DNA of 38,103 nt from a virus. The position numbers and the translations under genes were made by a program. The stretch lies in the IMG/VR virus record IMGVR_UViG_3300042465_001906, positions 1 to 38,103 of that record; one strand, 5' to 3'. Positions 16,071 through 23,047 of the stretch are shown one piece after another; the stretch's first letter is position 1; the number at the start of each line of letters is the position of its first letter. Below the pieces are notes generated by a model. The model ran no database searches. It saw only the letters and a program-made list of their open reading frames with translations, and was not told where the DNA came from.

Positions 16071-18761
16071 TTATTTCTGCGATAAAATCTGTCTGTTTGT
16101 CACTGCCCCAGCGACCTTGATTGAGTTGATCTTTGGCGATCCCTGAGTTCTTGTCAAGACAAGAGTTCCAGTATACCCTCTAATCCCTGCAAGTCTGCAT
16201 CTAATACTGGCGGTTTCTGCTTCATTAGGGGAACTTGGAGCAAGTATTGTACCACCAAGGAATTGAGTAGTTGTTCCAATTAGTGATGCGTTGTCTGGGT
16301 CTTCTGCCGCAAATGAAATAGAATACTCACCCGTATCACCAGCCAGATTCTGCATATTGATCTGAGCATCCGTAAACCGCTTGCGCTCCATTGTCTTTAA
16401 ATCGTATCCACGAGTTGTCAGTGAGGCATTGATTGTTGGAGTAACAAGACCCTCACCTACGTTTGACACGTTAAGGCGGTCTGCTGAGCTTTCAGAAGCA
16501 TCAATCTGGTGCAGTCCACCATTACCAGTAACTGCATACAGATCGTTTCTCACTCCAGCACCACCAACCACTAGATTCTTAATTAGAAAACGAGAGTCTC
16601 CATAGGTATCCAGTGATTCCCACCCTTGGTTTTTAAAATTATAGACCAGAACCGAATTATTCCCGCGAGCATCATTAGCCCCAGCAACAGAATCAAGGGC
16701 TACGGCAAGGTAGTATCTGTTATCAAACAAGATTCCAACCGCATCTTCGGCAAAGTTTTTGTTGATTCGGTCAATGTATGGCTGGATATTCTTTGAGATT
16801 GGCTCCTCAGCCCCACGAAGGTTATAATCATTAAGGAACTCAAGAGAATAAACCCCATCGTCCGACAAGAACATCATCGTATTCCCTTTCATGACCACAG
16901 ACTTTCTGGCAAGGCATCCAATTTCTGACGTTAGTTCCTTAACAGTGCAATCAAGTAGACTGCCTAGTGTTCCTTTTACAAGATGAAGACTATTTCTGTT
17001 GAGTACAACAAGTGCATCGTCATAGAATCCATGCATTCCAACGACATAGTCTGCCGTGCCACCACTAACTCTGAATTGATTCTCAATCTGGTCAAATGTG
17101 GTAGTATCAAGAATGTCTGATACTGCAATCTCGTCAGAAATCTTTCTACTGGTGTATGTCACGTCATCAAATGTCCCTGATTGATCGTAGTAATAAGGAA
17201 CCCAAAGTCTTCTCTGGAAGTGAACACCCCAAGGAGCCGCTGGTTGATGCATGAACCCGCCACCAACGCTGAACCGCCCACCAAATTCAAATATGTCAGT
17301 GCTTGAAGTGCTATAATCACCAACTGGGGCATACCATTCAATTGTCGTGGTAGTTGCTGATACTACCTGATACTCTTTTCCAACCATTTCCGCAAAATCA
17401 ACAGTAGCTGCTTGGCGTATAACAATAATATCCCCAGTTTTAATGGTGACATTGCCAATTACTGTTGCTGTTACTAATCCATTTGAAATCTCAACATCTT
17501 TAGCTTCAATATTAAACGTCTGAGGCTGAGTGTAAGCCCCCGCAGGTGACAGCGTGAACCCGTCAGTAGCAGTCGCAACGCTAGTGCCAAAAGTAACAGT
17601 TTGACTAGTGGTAAACACATACCTGAACGTGTCTTGATCCACTACGAATGTAACTGCGAATGTGCCATTGGCGGGTGTTCCACCAGTAAGCCCAGCGATT
17701 GTTACCATCGTTCCAGCCAGCAATCCGTGATCTCTCACTGACATGGTGACGGTAGTTGTCCCAGCTTGTGACGCAGAAAGAATTGGTCTGCCATTGGGGA
17801 ACCACTCAAGTGCCTGCTGCCCATCTCTGAATAGCATAACCTTGTCGAACAACTGGATCATCTCACTGTCAGAACCAAGTGCCTGACCTGCTGGATATGG
17901 AATGTCTGTGACCGCCAGTGTAGCTAGATCAATCTTCTTAGCCACCGTATCCATGGCGACGATGACAAACTCTTTATTGTTCGTGTTCGGATCGCTGAAT
18001 AGGCAGGAAGCTCTAACATTAGCGTTAGCCACATCATTGATGACCATCTGGGACAGTGTGCCCACCTTGTCGGTAGGGGCTGTGGTGACCCCGGCAATAG
18101 TATAGTCTAGCGTATTGGCATCGAAATAAGTCAGCTTATAACTGCCATTGAACGAGGCATCCAGTCCAGCAATTGTGGCCCACCCAGAACTTGCAGCCTC
18201 AAACCCGTGGGCCGTGACAGTAATACGCACAGTCCCAGTGACAGGAACCGTCACATCAGAAATGGTCTTGGAAGTTGATGTTATCACCTCGGAAATTGGC
18301 GAGACAGCAGAAACCGTGTATGGCCCGACACCACCAACCAGTGGATAGGTAATGCTCGATCCGCTTGCAGTAGTGGCTGTAAAAACTCCATTTGGATCAG
18401 TTCCAGCCGTGTATCCAATTCCAGCAATGTTCAACGTAGAACCATTGGTTAACCCGTGAGCTGATGCAGTAGTAAGTGTCACAACACCTGAAGTAACAGA
18501 GGCAGCAGTAATCAGTACGCTTGACCCAACCAAATAAAATGGCAACTGCAATGGAACCTGTCCAGTAGTCAGGGCCGAGGTCTTCTCCACCACACCCTTG
18601 CGGGGCTTCCAATAGCCCTCCATGCGACCATTCAAAGACTCACGAACCTCACCCTCTTGGAGCTGATTCAATTGAAGCCTCTGATTAACGGCAAAGAATC
18701 CACGGTCAACGTCTTCGCTGATCGGATCGTCTAGGCCACCTACTGACCGAAATTGGGACAT
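16071..18761 (-). CDS. Tail nozzle / tail tubular protein B-like
   Basis: An 896-residue protein of the short-tail nozzle type (T7 gp12 / P22 gp10-like beta-propeller), forming the tube end. Propeller-type motifs are VHFQRRLWVPYYYD, LVVLNRNSLHLVKG, MMFLSDDGVYSLEF and NNSVLVYNFKNQGWESL. Residues 80-400 contain three copies of a small beta module with pattern V.VT...HGL..G..V.IAG....NG.F (TTASAHGLTNGSTLNIAG; SVRDHGLLAGTMVTIAG), resembling FCCH-like domains inserted in phage tails. It lies one base after an 87-codon gene and 4 bases before the fibre gene. Confidence 0.83.
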   Translation of the reverse strand: MSQFRSVGGLDDPISEDVDRGFFAVNQRLQLNQLQEGEVRESLNGRMEGYWKPRKGVVEKTSALTTGQVPLQLPFYLVGSSVLITAASVTSGVVTLTTASAHGLTNGSTLNIAGIGYTAGTDPNGVFTATTASGSSITYPLVGGVGPYTVSAVSPISEVITSTSKTISDVTVPVTGTVRITVTAHGFEAASSGWATIAGLDASFNGSYKLTYFDANTLDYTIAGVTTAPTDKVGTLSQMVINDVANANVRASCLFSDPNTNNKEFVIVAMDTVAKKIDLATLAVTDIPYPAGQALGSDSEMIQLFDKVMLFRDGQQALEWFPNGRPILSASQAGTTTVTMSVRDHGLLAGTMVTIAGLTGGTPANGTFAVTFVVDQDTFRYVFTTSQTVTFGTSVATATDGFTLSPAGAYTQPQTFNIEAKDVEISNGLVTATVIGNVTIKTGDIIVIRQAATVDFAEMVGKEYQVVSATTTTIEWYAPVGDYSTSSTDIFEFGGRFSVGGGFMHQPAAPWGVHFQRRLWVPYYYDQSGTFDDVTYTSRKISDEIAVSDILDTTTFDQIENQFRVSGGTADYVVGMHGFYDDALVVLNRNSLHLVKGTLGSLLDCTVKELTSEIGCLARKSVVMKGNTMMFLSDDGVYSLEFLNDYNLRGAEEPISKNIQPYIDRINKNFAEDAVGILFDNRYYLAVALDSVAGANDARGNNSVLVYNFKNQGWESLDTYGDSRFLIKNLVVGGAGVRNDLYAVTGNGGLHQIDASESSADRLNVSNVGEGLVTPTINASLTTRGYDLKTMERKRFTDAQINMQNLAGDTGEYSISFAAEDPDNASLIGTTTQFLGGTILAPSSPNEAETASIRCRLAGIRGYTGTLVLTRTQGSPKINSIKVAGAVTNRQILSQK

Positions 18762-19024
18762 TACAGGGAGTAAGCCAAGATAGTGCCAGAAGTGATCGTG
18801 ATGCTCGTGATGATACCACCAAAGCCAAAACCAGCAGGCAACGTAATGCCAGCAAGTGAGACGTTTGGATTAGCACCCGAAACACCAAGAACATTCCCAG
18901 TCATGCTCGTGATCACGGCATCAGCCGCAACAAGCACCCATCGAAAGTTACCAGTAATAGTCTGCGAACCAGAAGCAGTGATAGCACCCATCTGACCCTG
19001 TAGTTGATATGAATCTCCACGCAT
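18761..19024 (-). CDS. Small virion-associated protein, first gene of the late block
   Basis: An 87-residue protein from ATG at 19022-19024 (MRGDSYQLQGQMGAITASGS); an in-frame GTG at 19036 would add four residues. It is Gly/Thr/Ile/Ser rich with alternating beta pattern (VSLAGITLPAGFGFGGIITS), as in small beta-barrel decoration or tail-adaptor proteins. It overlaps the nozzle start by one base. The RGD near the N-terminus is probably chance. Structural role is inferred from context only. Confidence 0.6.
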   Translation of the reverse strand: MRGDSYQLQGQMGAITASGSQTITGNFRWVLVAADAVITSMTGNVLGVSGANPNVSLAGITLPAGFGFGGIITSITITSGTILAYSL

Positions 19025-19040
19025 AGGAACATTCACTGCG

Positions 19041-19061
19041 GAATAAATTAGAACGTGTCAA
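19041..19061 (-). promoter_or_regulatory. Possible main late promoter
   Basis: On the minus strand TTGACA (19056-19061) followed after four bases by CTAATTTATTC (19041-19051) lies just ahead of the first late gene. A related pair lies ahead of the scaffold gene at 1744-1761. The gap is too short for normal sigma70 spacing, and no matching -10 is present at 17 bp. The site is suggested by position and by the second copy. Confidence 0.3.
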
Positions 19062-19648
19062 GCTGTATTGAACAGGATGCCTCTAAACGCTCTCAGGATC
19101 GACGCAGAGACGCTTGAACTGGGATTGGGTGTGCGGGGCAGGGAAATGGGATAGGGGCTGGCAAATGGCCGATTGCAATAATTTTTAAAGGGGTAGTGAA
19201 CCGCTCAGGCTTTTCCCGCTCGCCCAAATTTCGACCCCCTCCCCCCCTACACTTGTTACAATATACATAATGCTTTGTCCTGTTCCACAAGCAGCATCGC
19301 AATATCAATGAGTTATGACTGGCATCGTGAGGAACATCCTGCATGACCTGTGGAACATTCGATTAGGACAAATATCTACATGGCTGGATGGCATTTGCGG
19401 AACAGGACAAGGCTCAAGCGCGGTGTAAATTTTGTTTCGGAAAGCTCAAGCGATTCCCTGTGATGTTTCTTCCCTGATTCCCCACACTATTTCCCTCCAT
19501 ACTTCCTGTTCCATTCTTCCTCAGTCCCTCTCATTGCTCTCAGGATGCCCCACAAAGCCATTGCACCACTACTCCCTAGCCCATACCTCACTCATACCCT
19601 GCAAGCTCCCACAATCGATCCTCATGCCTTTTAGCAGGAATCATGTCC
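19062..19648. other. Non-coding gap between early and late blocks
   Basis: About 590 bases hold no convincing gene; the two 70-80 codon frames here look compositional. A 12-base inverted repeat, TTGTCCTGTTCC and its complement GGAACAGGACAA, flanks about 110 bases (near 19276 and 19398), and TCCTGTTCC recurs near 19505. From 19440 to 19640 the plus strand is C/T/A-rich with very few Gs. On the minus strand a chain of tiny frames, such as MALWGILRAMRGTEEEWN near 19560, may be a decayed gene. Possible roles include late promoter control, packaging site or Rho loading on rightward RNA. Confidence 0.6.
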
Positions 19649-19681
19649 AATAAAGAACCCCAGAAGGTTTCCCCTCTGAGG
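19649..19681 (-). terminator. Rho-independent terminator of the early block
   Basis: On the minus strand CCTCAGA (19675-19681) pairs with TCTGGGG (19658-19664) across a 10-base loop and is followed by TTCTTTATT. It lies just after the last early gene, which itself ends with two stop codons in a row (TAG TAA) inside a triple TTAGTAA repeat. Confidence 0.6.
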
Positions 19682-19709
19682 TTTAATCATTACTAACTTA
19701 CTAAGGTTA

Positions 19710-19985
19710 CTAATCTTCTGGTGCTGCCTGCCATCTCTCCAGTCTATCTGCCAATGCTCTTAGCTGAATGATTGTTTCGTTAGCTTCGTCTACATGACAA
19801 GCGCATGAATCAGTGGCACACTTGAATAGCTTGCTCCAAGGTATGACAAGATGCTCCTCATCATATTTAAAGAAGTGGCCATCAACATACAGCATTGGCT
19901 TGATTCCATCCTTGTCGAAAAACAGCGGAGTGTCATCGCAGAATGACAGGTCTACTTCTTTTGTCTTTTTGATTTTCATTTTCAT
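19710..19985 (-). CDS. Unknown early protein, last gene of the early block
   Basis: A 91-residue protein starting MKMKIKKTKEVDLSFCDDTP. It has a basic start, a Phe/Asp-rich middle (GHFFKYDEEHLVIPWSKLFK) and a C-terminal helix (ANETIIQLRALADRLERWQ). Cysteines in FKCATDSCACH could hold a metal, but the spacing matches no family known to me. The leader is A/C rich. No function assigned. Confidence 0.65.
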   Translation of the reverse strand: MKMKIKKTKEVDLSFCDDTPLFFDKDGIKPMLYVDGHFFKYDEEHLVIPWSKLFKCATDSCACHVDEANETIIQLRALADRLERWQAAPED

Positions 19986-20007
19986 ATTGTTGGTGGGTTG
20001 GTTAAGA

Positions 20008-20259
20008 TTACTTGCTCAGGTACGAGTACCATCTACCACCGTCATACTGCACTGGCTGTAGTCCCAGCATCTCTCTAGCCTTATCGATCCGTGACTGAGC
20101 CATAGAAGCTCTTGCTGCCTCGTATGGCCTAGGCTGGGTTACCCAGTATGCTGAGTAGTTGTTTTCCCATACACTGTACGCCCATTGTCCTCCGATTGAG
20201 TAGAGTGCTCCGACTCGTGACATGGCTGAGTGGATTGCTTGTGCTTGTGTTACTTTCAT
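20008..20259 (-). CDS. Unknown small early protein
   Basis: An 83-residue protein (MKVTQAQAIHSAMSRVGALY) rich in Tyr, Trp, Ala and Ser, with a helical C-terminal part (ARASMAQSRIDKAREMLGLQ). Its leader is the repeated element at 20275-20314 followed by CCAACCAACACAACAAA, without an SD. It may be a host-takeover accessory protein; nothing more specific can be read from the sequence. Confidence 0.65.
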   Translation of the reverse strand: MKVTQAQAIHSAMSRVGALYSIGGQWAYSVWENNYSAYWVTQPRPYEAARASMAQSRIDKAREMLGLQPVQYDGGRWYSYLSK

Positions 20260-20274
20260 TTTGTTGTGTTGGTT

Positions 20275-20314
20275 GGGCAGTTTTGTGTCGTGCCTAGGAC
20301 GTTGAGTGGATCAG
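20275..20314 (-). repeat. Intergenic repeat, copy 1 (CCTAGGCA element)
   Basis: On the minus strand, straight after the stop of the 46-codon gene, the element AACGTCCTAGGCACGACACA continues to AACTGCCCA. A second copy lies at 21006-21044 in the same place relative to a gene end. GGCA and TGCC can pair around the conserved (C/T)GACAC(A/G)AAAC loop. Both copies directly precede an A/C-rich leader and ATG, so a role in translation, processing or transcription start of the next gene is likely. Confidence 0.7.
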
Positions 20315-20451
20315 ATTCCTTTGTTGAACGACTTGGCTTCTTGGTATCCCAGATCCCATTCAGTTACCCACTCAGGTTTTGTGTAGGGATTTTCGTCTTG
20401 GTTGTTTTCAAAATAAGCTGTCCATCCTTGTTCGTATTGTTTGGTTGTCAT
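20311..20451 (-). CDS. RMF/CrpP-like small protein
   Basis: A 46-residue protein from ATG at 20449-20451. The pattern EQGWTAYF....ENPYTKPEWVTEWDLGYQEA matches the ribosome modulation factor / CrpP-type plan of a Gly-aromatic helix, an NPY turn, W..GY and an EAK end. Ribosome modulation factor dimerises ribosomes in starved cells; many phages carry RMF/CrpP-like peptides of unknown action. The ATG is preferred over a frame starting at 20511 because the intervening DNA is a leader with a conserved hairpin and CCAACC repeats. Similarity is by eye only. Confidence 0.6.
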   Translation of the reverse strand: MTTKQYEQGWTAYFENNQDENPYTKPEWVTEWDLGYQEAKSFNKGI

Positions 20452-20478
20452 AGTGGTAGTAGTTGGTTGGTTGGTTGT

Positions 20479-20494
20479 GTCAGCAGCGGCTAAC
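20479..20494 (-). promoter_or_regulatory. Leader hairpin A
   Basis: On the minus strand GTTAGC-CGCT-GCTGAC folds as a 6-bp stem (one G-U) with a CGCT loop, 28 bases before the start of the RMF-like gene. It is the same element as at 21386-21401, with one base changed but pairing kept. It lies downstream of the AT-rich palindrome at 20531-20549. Confidence 0.7.
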
Positions 20495-20530
20495 TGAGAT
20501 GAAATTAGCACACCATTTCCCAGTGTCGAT

Positions 20531-20549
20531 ATTTATTTTGAAAATAAAT
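20531..20549 (-). promoter_or_regulatory. AT-rich palindrome and box ahead of leader A
   Basis: ATTTATTTT-G-AAAATAAAT is a perfect 19-bp palindrome. On the minus strand it runs into AAATATCGACAC, a box shared with leader B (21431-21448). It has the look of a promoter core with an operator for a dimeric regulator. Confidence 0.5.
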
Positions 20550-20567
20550 CATTTTGTTCTACAACCC

Positions 20568-20858
20568 TTATACCGCAATTGATTCCTTGAACGCGGAAAT
20601 GGCAGAACGTGCCTCAGAACCTCTTAGAATGGCATTGTACCAGATGCCTAAGTCCCTGCACTCATGCTCGTCTGCGATGCGCTGGTTTTCCTCCTGCTGA
20701 GTGATGGTCTTGGCAATTTTGGGTGAGCACTTGATGATCATCGAACTACTAGAAGTGACGTACTTCTCAAATCGTGCGAGGTTTCCCTCCATGCCTAGGA
20801 ATGTGCCTTGGTCTGTCAGTGCGCCGACTTGCATGGTTACTTGCGTGGTGACTTGCAT
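20568..20858 (-). CDS. Unknown early protein
   Basis: A 96-residue protein from ATG at 20856-20858 (MQVTTQVTMQVGALTDQGTF). It begins with a short Thr/Val repeat, then a mixed domain and an acidic-polar helix (TQQEENQRIADEHECRDLGI). It starts 4 bases after the stop of a 38-codon membrane peptide. No motif was recognised. A frame extending to 20888 is rejected because it overlaps the membrane peptide. Confidence 0.6.
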   Translation of the reverse strand: MQVTTQVTMQVGALTDQGTFLGMEGNLARFEKYVTSSSSMIIKCSPKIAKTITQQEENQRIADEHECRDLGIWYNAILRGSEARSAISAFKESIAV

Positions 20859-20862
20859 GGTG

Positions 20863-20979
20863 TTAGTGAATAAGGTTTTTGAGCACAATCAATGTGCCAA
20901 GATAAGCTGCGGCTCCGACGATGCAGAGGATGACTGCCAGCCATGCTGGAGGATTTGAGATGATATGTGGAATTTTCAT
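20863..20979 (-). CDS. Single-pass membrane peptide
   Basis: A 38-residue protein read directly from the bases: MKIPHIISNPP, then the hydrophobic segment AWLAVILCIVGAAAYLGTLI, then VLKNLIH. One transmembrane helix spans about residues 12-33 with a short basic tail. It follows the second copy of the CCTAGGCA element and an A/C-rich leader (CCAATCCAATCAA), and precedes the next gene by 4 bases. Small membrane peptides of early phage operons often alter host membrane processes; its target is unknown. Confidence 0.65.
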   Translation of the reverse strand: MKIPHIISNPPAWLAVILCIVGAAAYLGTLIVLKNLIH

Positions 20980-21005
20980 TTGATTGGATTGGTTTGAGAT
21001 GAGAT

Positions 21006-21044
21006 GGGCAGTTTCGTGTCATGCCTAGGACGTTAATCGATCAG
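21006..21044 (-). repeat. Intergenic repeat, copy 2 (CCTAGGCA element)
   Basis: On the minus strand AACGTCCTAGGCATGACACG continues to AAACTGCCCA, matching 20275-20314 with only a few changes. It lies right after the stop of the 104-codon gene and ahead of the membrane peptide gene. Duplication of this unit suggests shared control of the two following genes. Confidence 0.7.
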
Positions 21045-21355
21045 TTGATTTTGAAGATGCCGAACTTGCCATGATTCCATTGCTCGCAATTGAAAAGCTC
21101 AACAGCTTTGAGCCAGAGATGTTTTGCTGCTACCCTTCCAGATAATGATGACAACATTGTGTCGCCATTTGCAGCTTCCAGTTTCACTCGGAACTTCCCT
21201 TCGGTCGGAAAGATCGTTGCCTTGGTCACTTTTACTTTGCGAGTATCGACACTGCGATTGAATCCAAATTCATTACCGAGTGAGATCATGTGGAGGGAGA
21301 TGTCGAGCGGTACGAAGTCGAAGTCTGATTTGTCTGAGCGAAAGATGAGTTGCAT
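21041..21355 (-). CDS. Unknown early protein
   Basis: A 104-residue protein (MQLIFRSDKSDFDFVPLDIS) of mixed beta character with a C-terminal helix (RVAAKHLWLKAVELFNCEQW). It is the first gene after the promoter-like region B, with the leader hairpin at 21386-21401 and a G-poor leader CCAAACCAATCAATCAA. No family recognised. Confidence 0.65.
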   Translation of the reverse strand: MQLIFRSDKSDFDFVPLDISLHMISLGNEFGFNRSVDTRKVKVTKATIFPTEGKFRVKLEAANGDTMLSSLSGRVAAKHLWLKAVELFNCEQWNHGKFGIFKIN

Positions 21356-21385
21356 TTGATTGATTGGTTTGGAGTGTTTGAGATC

Positions 21386-21401
21386 GTCAGCAGCGGCTGA
21401 C
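21386..21401 (-). promoter_or_regulatory. Leader hairpin B
   Basis: On the minus strand GTCAGC-CGCT-GCTGAC is a perfect 6-bp stem with a 4-base loop. The preceding 18 bases GTAGGTTGATTCCAGTCA are shared exactly with leader C at 27888-27905. It is followed by GATCTCAAACA, which also occurs in the leader of the gene starting at 21764. Confidence 0.75.
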
Positions 21402-21430
21402 TGGAATCAACCTACGGGACAGACTCTCCT

Positions 21431-21448
21431 GTGTCGATATTTATTTTG
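21431..21448 (-). promoter_or_regulatory. Promoter-like box B
   Basis: The minus-strand sequence AAAATAAATATCGACACA is shared with region A (20523-20540), and a variant AAAAAATATCTCGACTC occurs in region C. It follows a terminator at 21525-21555 and precedes leader hairpin B, which fits a transcription start for the genes from 21355 leftwards. Confidence 0.5.
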
Positions 21449-21524
21449 CAGAAAAAAGAAGTTATTCATCGAATCCCTTATTCTATAAGGCTTGCAGAGG
21501 CAAAAATAATTTGATCAAAGCACG

Positions 21525-21555
21525 AAAAAGCCCCAGTAGATTGCTCCACTGAGGC
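21525..21555 (-). terminator. Rho-independent terminator after the helicase group
   Basis: On the minus strand GCCTCAGT (21548-21555) pairs with ACTGGGGC (21530-21537) as an 8-bp stem with one G-U and a 10-base loop, followed directly by TTTTTCG. It closes the unit ending with the 60-codon gene. Confidence 0.8.
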
Positions 21556-21581
21556 CAAATTCCTGCCTTGAAAAGTTGAAA

Positions 21582-21764
21582 TTACTGCTCGTTATTCTCA
21601 GCGAAAAGCGAACTGCTTGGGCGGTATTTCATGCGCCATTGCATCCTCTTAACTGCTCGCTGAATCATTCTTCTGAATCCCTCGTGATCGGTTCCCCGCA
21701 ACTTTGAAAGCTCGGACGGTTTGTTCTCTGTGTCTTGTTCCATGCGATTGATTTGTTCGTTCAT
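21582..21764 (-). CDS. Small basic protein after DnaB
   Basis: A 60-residue highly charged protein (MNEQINRMEQDTENKPSELS) with a basic helix around GFRRMIQRAVKRMQWRMKYR. It follows the helicase gene by 41 bases and is the last gene before a strong terminator. The basic helix could bind nucleic acid; no family is recognised. Confidence 0.6.
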   Translation of the reverse strand: MNEQINRMEQDTENKPSELSKLRGTDHEGFRRMIQRAVKRMQWRMKYRPSSSLFAENNEQ

Positions 21765-21805
21765 CTGAACTGGTTATGCGGTCATGTTTGAGATCGTCAA
21801 CAATT

Positions 21806-23047
21806 TTATTCAAAACGTTGTCTAGCTCCATTAAGCAACAGCCTCATGACCGTGTCTCGCTTGCCGTTTCTCATCTTCCCGATCTTAATCCCATCGTCGC
21901 AAATAAACAGTAGGGAGTCAGCGTCCTGCTCAATGGCTCTGGATTCTCTGGTCTGGTTTTGCTCGTTGAGCTGCGTAGCGGTCATCACAGGGCAGTTGTG
22001 GTGTTTCGCGAGCTGCTTGCAGCTACCCGAGCTGTGTGCAACCTCTTCTTCTCTCGACTTGCTGGACTTGGTGGGGGATTTGATGATCTGCAAGTAATCG
22101 ATTGCGATAAAACCAATTTGACCATCGTTCAAATCCTCGATCCTCTGACACTCAGCTTCAATTGAGGCCATTGTCTGGTTTGCTGAGGAATCAATGTAGA
22201 GTCTGGATTTTGACAGAATTTCATACGCTCGTTGGATTTTCTGAAGGTCTGACTTGGATGCTGACTTTGGAGTGGTGAGCACACCGTAGTCAACTCGTGC
22301 CATGCAGCAAATCAATCGGCTAACAACCTCATGAGTGGTCATTTCCAATGAGAAAATAATCACAACCTTACCTTGCAAGATCGCCTCCACTGTAAACTGG
22401 CACATGAGAACGGATTTGCCTCGTGATGGCTTTGCACCGACCACCCACAATTGACCACCTTTTAGTCCACCACTGATCTCGTCTAGCTCAGGTAACCCAG
22501 TTGACATTCCGACCAAACTACCTGCTGCGTGATCAGCTTGGAATATCTCAAGGAACATCCCGACAGCTTGCTTTGCATTCTGTGCTCGGCTTTTGCTCTC
22601 CACGGCCCCTGTGAGGGCTTCAATAATGTTTTTGGCAGTCTCTATAGCCTCAGCACTGTCAACGGCCTCAGAGAGGCTCCTGGAGCCAACCACGCCTATC
22701 CTACGTCCTTTCATCTCCTTCAGCTCGGCCAGCCAGAGCGTCCAGCCACTTCCTGTGACGTTTCTCGTGAAAACATCCATAATGGCTGATGGGCCTCCAG
22801 CTCGATCCAGTAAACCCATGTCGTTCAAGTGTGGAACAAAAGTTGCGAGGTCGATTTCTCCGTTCTCATCCCGTGGCCTATCCTTGATCGCTTCAAAGAT
22901 GATTTGATTCGTCGGATGCCAAAAACATTCTGCATCGATTCCGTCTGCCAGAGCCTGCTTGTACAGGTTCGGGTGGTGCATCATCGTCGAGAGGACTGAT
23001 TTCTCAACAGCCTCGTTGCTTTGCATTGCTTGGGTGTAGTTTGTCAT
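21806..23047 (-). CDS. dnaB: Replicative DnaB-like helicase
   Basis: A 413-residue hexameric 5'-3' helicase. The N-terminal helical domain starts with NEAVEKSVLSTMMHHPNLYK, typical of DnaB. The RecA-like core starts at TGLPELDEISGGLKGGQLWV, with Walker A GAKPSRGKS at 204-212, FSLEMTTHEVVSRL as H1a/H2-like segment, IGFIAIDYLQII as Walker B and the TQLNEQNQTRES motif near the C-terminus. It overlaps the initiator gene by 4 bases (ATGA), so initiator and helicase are made together. Confidence 0.92.
   Translation of the reverse strand: MTNYTQAMQSNEAVEKSVLSTMMHHPNLYKQALADGIDAECFWHPTNQIIFEAIKDRPRDENGEIDLATFVPHLNDMGLLDRAGGPSAIMDVFTRNVTGSGWTLWLAELKEMKGRRIGVVGSRSLSEAVDSAEAIETAKNIIEALTGAVESKSRAQNAKQAVGMFLEIFQADHAAGSLVGMSTGLPELDEISGGLKGGQLWVVGAKPSRGKSVLMCQFTVEAILQGKVVIIFSLEMTTHEVVSRLICCMARVDYGVLTTPKSASKSDLQKIQRAYEILSKSRLYIDSSANQTMASIEAECQRIEDLNDGQIGFIAIDYLQIIKSPTKSSKSREEEVAHSSGSCKQLAKHHNCPVMTATQLNEQNQTRESRAIEQDADSLLFICDDGIKIGKMRNGKRDTVMRLLLNGARQRFE

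Noticed and set aside
19093-19344. Leftward frame of 83 codons in the gap
   Set aside because: Pro/Cys/Gly-rich low-complexity protein reading through a run of Gs, with no leader and no neighbour coupling.
19432-19653. Rightward frame of 73 codons in the gap
   Set aside because: Open only because the strand is poor in G and A/T stops; Ser/Leu/Pro/His-rich composition with no start context.
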